DNA of 7,002 nt from Phycisphaerae bacterium. Its GTDB lineage: Bacteria > Planctomycetota > Phycisphaerae > SM23-33. Position 1 is the first letter of the stretch; each line of letters begins with the position of its first letter. The DNA lies in the NCBI GenBank assembly GCA_030754715.1, contig JASLZV010000093.1, forward strand, positions 1 to 7,002. Direction: 5' to 3'. Of the stretch, positions 4,679 through 7,002 are shown one piece after another. The notes beneath the pieces are model-generated. The model searched no databases, was not told where the DNA came from, and saw only the letters and a list, made by a program, of their open reading frames with translations. A program made the translations under genes and the position numbers.

Positions 4679-7002
4679 GCCCGTCCTGCACCACCTGGGC
4701 GCACTGCTGGGGCCGTCGCGGGCGGGTCAACCTGAGGCGATGCCTTGCCTCGGATCGTTTCGACCCAATGCAGCGCCTTTGTCCCTGTTCCATCTGCGAT
4801 CTGGCGTCGGCAGCCGAAGCCGCAGGCTACCACAACGGTGCCCTCTTGGCGGTTGCGAATCGCCGAGAAGAGGCGCTGTTCGGCTATTTTCAGCGACAGA
4901 TCATAGTGTTCCTTCTGGTACCCAAACGACTCAGTCATGCCGCAGCAGCCCGCATCGAGCTCACTTACGGAAACTCCCGGCGCGCGGTTCAGTACGTCTT
5001 TCATGAAGGTCGTACCGTACAGCGACTTCCGATGGCAGTGGCTGTGGATGAGGATTTCTTGAAAGGGACAGGTGAATTCGCAATCCAGTGTCCCTTCCTG
5101 TATCTCCCGTGCCAGGAATTCATCAATCATGAGCACGCCTTGTTTTATCCTTTGGCCCAATTGTTCGTCGTCGAGCAGGTCGGGTAGGTCGTCGGTGAGG
5201 GCAGATGCGCAACTTGGTTCGCAAACCACCACCTTGAGACCCTGCTGAATGAAGGTATCCAGGTTGCGCAAGGTCTCGTAGCCCTCAAGTTTGGCCTCGC
5301 GCAGGAACCCGCGGGATATTCTGGCCCGCTGGCAGCAGCCGGCTTGGGCCAAAACAACTTCATACCCGCACGACTCGAGCAGTTCCACGGCGGATATGCC
5401 CACATGGGTTTGATAATAGTTCATGTAGGTGTCGTCGAAGAGCACGACTTTCCTGCCGTTTCGGCCGTCAGGGGTGGACCGCCTGGCGAACCATTGGGGA
5501 AATGGCTTACGGGCATACTTGGGCAGTTGCCGGCGGCTGTCGAAGCCGGCAATCTTTTCCAAGACTTTGCGAAATACAGCGGAATTCTTGAACCAGTTAA
5601 CACCCCAGGCCATCCAGCCCGACAAGGCGGCGGCTCTTTTGGCTGAGTTGGCAGCGAGTTTTTCCCCCAGAGGTGCCCCGTGGGCCTCGTAATATTTCTG
5701 GAGAAACTCGCTTTTCAACCGGGCCATGTCCACATTGCTGGGGCATTCGGACTTGCAACTCTTGCAGGAAAGGCAAAGTTGCATGACTTCGTAGAGGCCT
5801 CTGCCGGTCAAACCGTCAGGGCCGAGTTGGCCGGACATGGCCAGTCGCAAGGCGTTGGCCCGCCCGCGAGGGGAGTGGGCTGTGTCTCCGGTCAAACGGT
5901 AACTGGGACACATGGCCCCGACCAGGGTCTGCCGGCATGCTCCCACCCCGGTGCACATCTCCACCGCCGCGGCGAAGGATCCGGCCTCCCGGTAGTGGTA
6001 CTCGCTTGGGAATTTCGGAACCTTGTATTCCGTACCGTAGCGAAGGTTCTGATCCATGGGCAGGCTGTCAACGATCACGCCGGAGTTCATCAGGCCGGCC
6101 GGATCAAACAACCGCTTGATCTCTTTGAAGGCGTTGTAGATTTGCCGGCCGAAGTACCTTTCCAAGTATGGGCTTCGTGCCCGTCCGTCACCGTGCTCAC
6201 CGCTCCAGGAACCGCCATATTCGTTGACCAGTCCGAACGCGTAGTCGGCGATAGCCTTCATGTTGTCAATATCTTTCCGCTGCTTCAGATTGAGAATCGG
6301 TCGGACGTGAATGGTTCCGACACTGGCGTGGGCATACATGGCCACGGGAACGCCGCGGCTTTTGCAGAAGCTCAATAGTTGGTCAATGTATTGCGGAAGT
6401 ACCTCCACGGGTACGCAGCAGTCCTCGATGAACGGAATAGGTTTACGGTCTCCCTTCATGCCGAGTATCAGGCCCAGCCCGTTTTTCCTGACGGCCCACA
6501 CCTTGGCCTGCTCGGACGGTTCGGGTATTATCGGCCATGCGTAGCCAAGTTGTTTTTTCTGAAGGTCCGCCGCCAGATTTTTCGCTTTATCGGCGGCCTC
6601 CTGCGGTGTGTCGGCGAAGAATTCGACGATTAAGATAGCCGCAGGATTTTCCTGCAGGAAGCCACATAAGGGCGCGATCCTGAGGTTCTTGCGGGCCATG
6701 ACGATCACGTCTGAGTCCATAATCTCCACGGCCGAAGGACCGTGCTGCAAGATCGGCGCCACAGCGCCGATGGCCTCGATAAGTTCGGTAAAATGTGCCA
6801 CGCAAATTATTTTGCCCTTGGCCAGAGGCTCGAGATTGAGCCTCGCCTCCAGAAACACACCCAATGTCCCTTCGCTGCCCACCATCAGTTTCGAGAGATT
6901 CCAGAAGTCGGTGTTGACAAATGCGTCGAGATTGTAGCCTTGCACTCGTCGCATTATCTTAGGGAACCTTTTTTCAATCTCGCGGCGGTTGGACTCGATA
7001 AT
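4675..7002 (-). CDS. FAD-binding and (Fe-S)-binding 2-hydroxyacid-type dehydrogenase (partial, N-terminus outside window)
   Basis: 775 residues are visible and the frame stays open through the right edge, where RFPKIMRRVQGYNLDAF is mid-domain, so the FAD-binding PCMH domain's N-terminal part is missing. In order: the end of the PCMH domain (GSEGTLGVF near 6860-6890), an FAD-oxidase C domain (HASVGTIHVRP, SGEHGDGRARS near 6170-6210, DPAGLMNSG), then ferredoxin-like 4Fe-4S motifs: CTGVGAC followed by MCPSY (5905-5960) and CLSCKSCKSECP (5740-5780). Two GlpC/HdrD-type cysteine-rich repeats follow, with CEPSC, HSHCH and CCGMTESFGY. This is the fused GlcD-GlpC architecture of YdiJ-type proteins, about 1000 residues long, which oxidise D-2-hydroxyacids such as D-lactate or D-2-hydroxyglutarate and pass electrons via FAD and Fe-S to the respiratory chain. 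Departures: CCQRAR where CCGRP is usual, CCGMTE rather than CCGMAG, and NSG rather than NPG. About 22 residues beyond HWVETIRG look non-homologous, ending at the methyltransferase remnant. The start and promoter lie outside the window. Confidence 0.9.
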   Translation of the reverse strand: MIESNRREIEKRFPKIMRRVQGYNLDAFVNTDFWNLSKLMVGSEGTLGVFLEARLNLEPLAKGKIICVAHFTELIEAIGAVAPILQHGPSAVEIMDSDVIVMARKNLRIAPLCGFLQENPAAILIVEFFADTPQEAADKAKNLAADLQKKQLGYAWPIIPEPSEQAKVWAVRKNGLGLILGMKGDRKPIPFIEDCCVPVEVLPQYIDQLLSFCKSRGVPVAMYAHASVGTIHVRPILNLKQRKDIDNMKAIADYAFGLVNEYGGSWSGEHGDGRARSPYLERYFGRQIYNAFKEIKRLFDPAGLMNSGVIVDSLPMDQNLRYGTEYKVPKFPSEYHYREAGSFAAAVEMCTGVGACRQTLVGAMCPSYRLTGDTAHSPRGRANALRLAMSGQLGPDGLTGRGLYEVMQLCLSCKSCKSECPSNVDMARLKSEFLQKYYEAHGAPLGEKLAANSAKRAAALSGWMAWGVNWFKNSAVFRKVLEKIAGFDSRRQLPKYARKPFPQWFARRSTPDGRNGRKVVLFDDTYMNYYQTHVGISAVELLESCGYEVVLAQAGCCQRARISRGFLREAKLEGYETLRNLDTFIQQGLKVVVCEPSCASALTDDLPDLLDDEQLGQRIKQGVLMIDEFLAREIQEGTLDCEFTCPFQEILIHSHCHRKSLYGTTFMKDVLNRAPGVSVSELDAGCCGMTESFGYQKEHYDLSLKIAEQRLFSAIRNRQEGTVVVACGFGCRRQIADGTGTKALHWVETIRGKASPQVDPPATAPAVRPGGAGRA

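Noticed and set aside
4308..4793. Alternative minus-strand frame of 161 codons over the methyltransferase remnant
   Set aside because: It is Arg/Pro/Gln-rich and has no recognisable fold, whereas the neighbouring frame carries the methyltransferase motifs.
4675..7002. Reading the FAD protein as DprE1, completing a decaprenyl-phosphoryl-arabinose pathway
   Set aside because: DprE1 is a ~460-residue FAD oxidase without Fe-S motifs. This protein has two 4Fe-4S motifs and GlpC-type cysteine repeats, so it belongs to the GlcD-GlpC/YdiJ type.

Overview
The window is about 60% GC bacterial DNA with high G/C at third codon positions and several GTG starts. The gene content (a VanZ-like membrane protein, lipid-linked-sugar enzymes, a large FAD/Fe-S dehydrogenase) suggests an environmental Gram-negative-type bacterium. 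Planctomycetota or a deltaproteobacterial-type lineage would fit, but the sequence alone cannot settle the phylum.

Layout. Positions 1-71 hold the last 22 codons of an unidentified plus-strand gene. Positions 72-232 are a regulatory intergenic region with a sigma70-like promoter, a ribosome binding site and an unusual cluster of CTTAC/GTAAG half-sites. A plus-strand gene (233-1810) then encodes a polytopic membrane protein whose last ~100 residues form a VanZ-like domain. It converges on a minus-strand gene train across an 89-bp gap (1811-1899).

In transcription order, right to left, the minus-strand train is: a large FAD- and Fe-S-containing dehydrogenase of the YdiJ/GlcD-GlpC type, cut by the right window edge (7002-4675); a decapitated SAM-methyltransferase remnant (4678-4292); a UbiA-family prenyltransferase resembling decaprenyl-phosphate phosphoribosyltransferase (4290-3370); a four-helix SMR/DMT-type membrane protein (3341-2964); and an extended-SDR sugar-nucleotide-type epimerase/dehydratase (2940-1900). 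Gaps of 1, 28 and 23 bp in the last part indicate one operon.

Working hypothesis: UbiA puts a phosphopentose on a polyprenyl phosphate, the SDR modifies the sugar, and the small SMR-like protein, which lacks the proton-coupling Glu of drug exporters, moves the lipid-linked sugar across the membrane. This is a reduced analogue of the decaprenyl-phosphoryl-arabinose pathway. The FAD/Fe-S protein is not a DprE1 homologue, so its link to that chemistry is unproven. No RNA genes, CRISPR arrays, insertion sequences or phage genes were seen.
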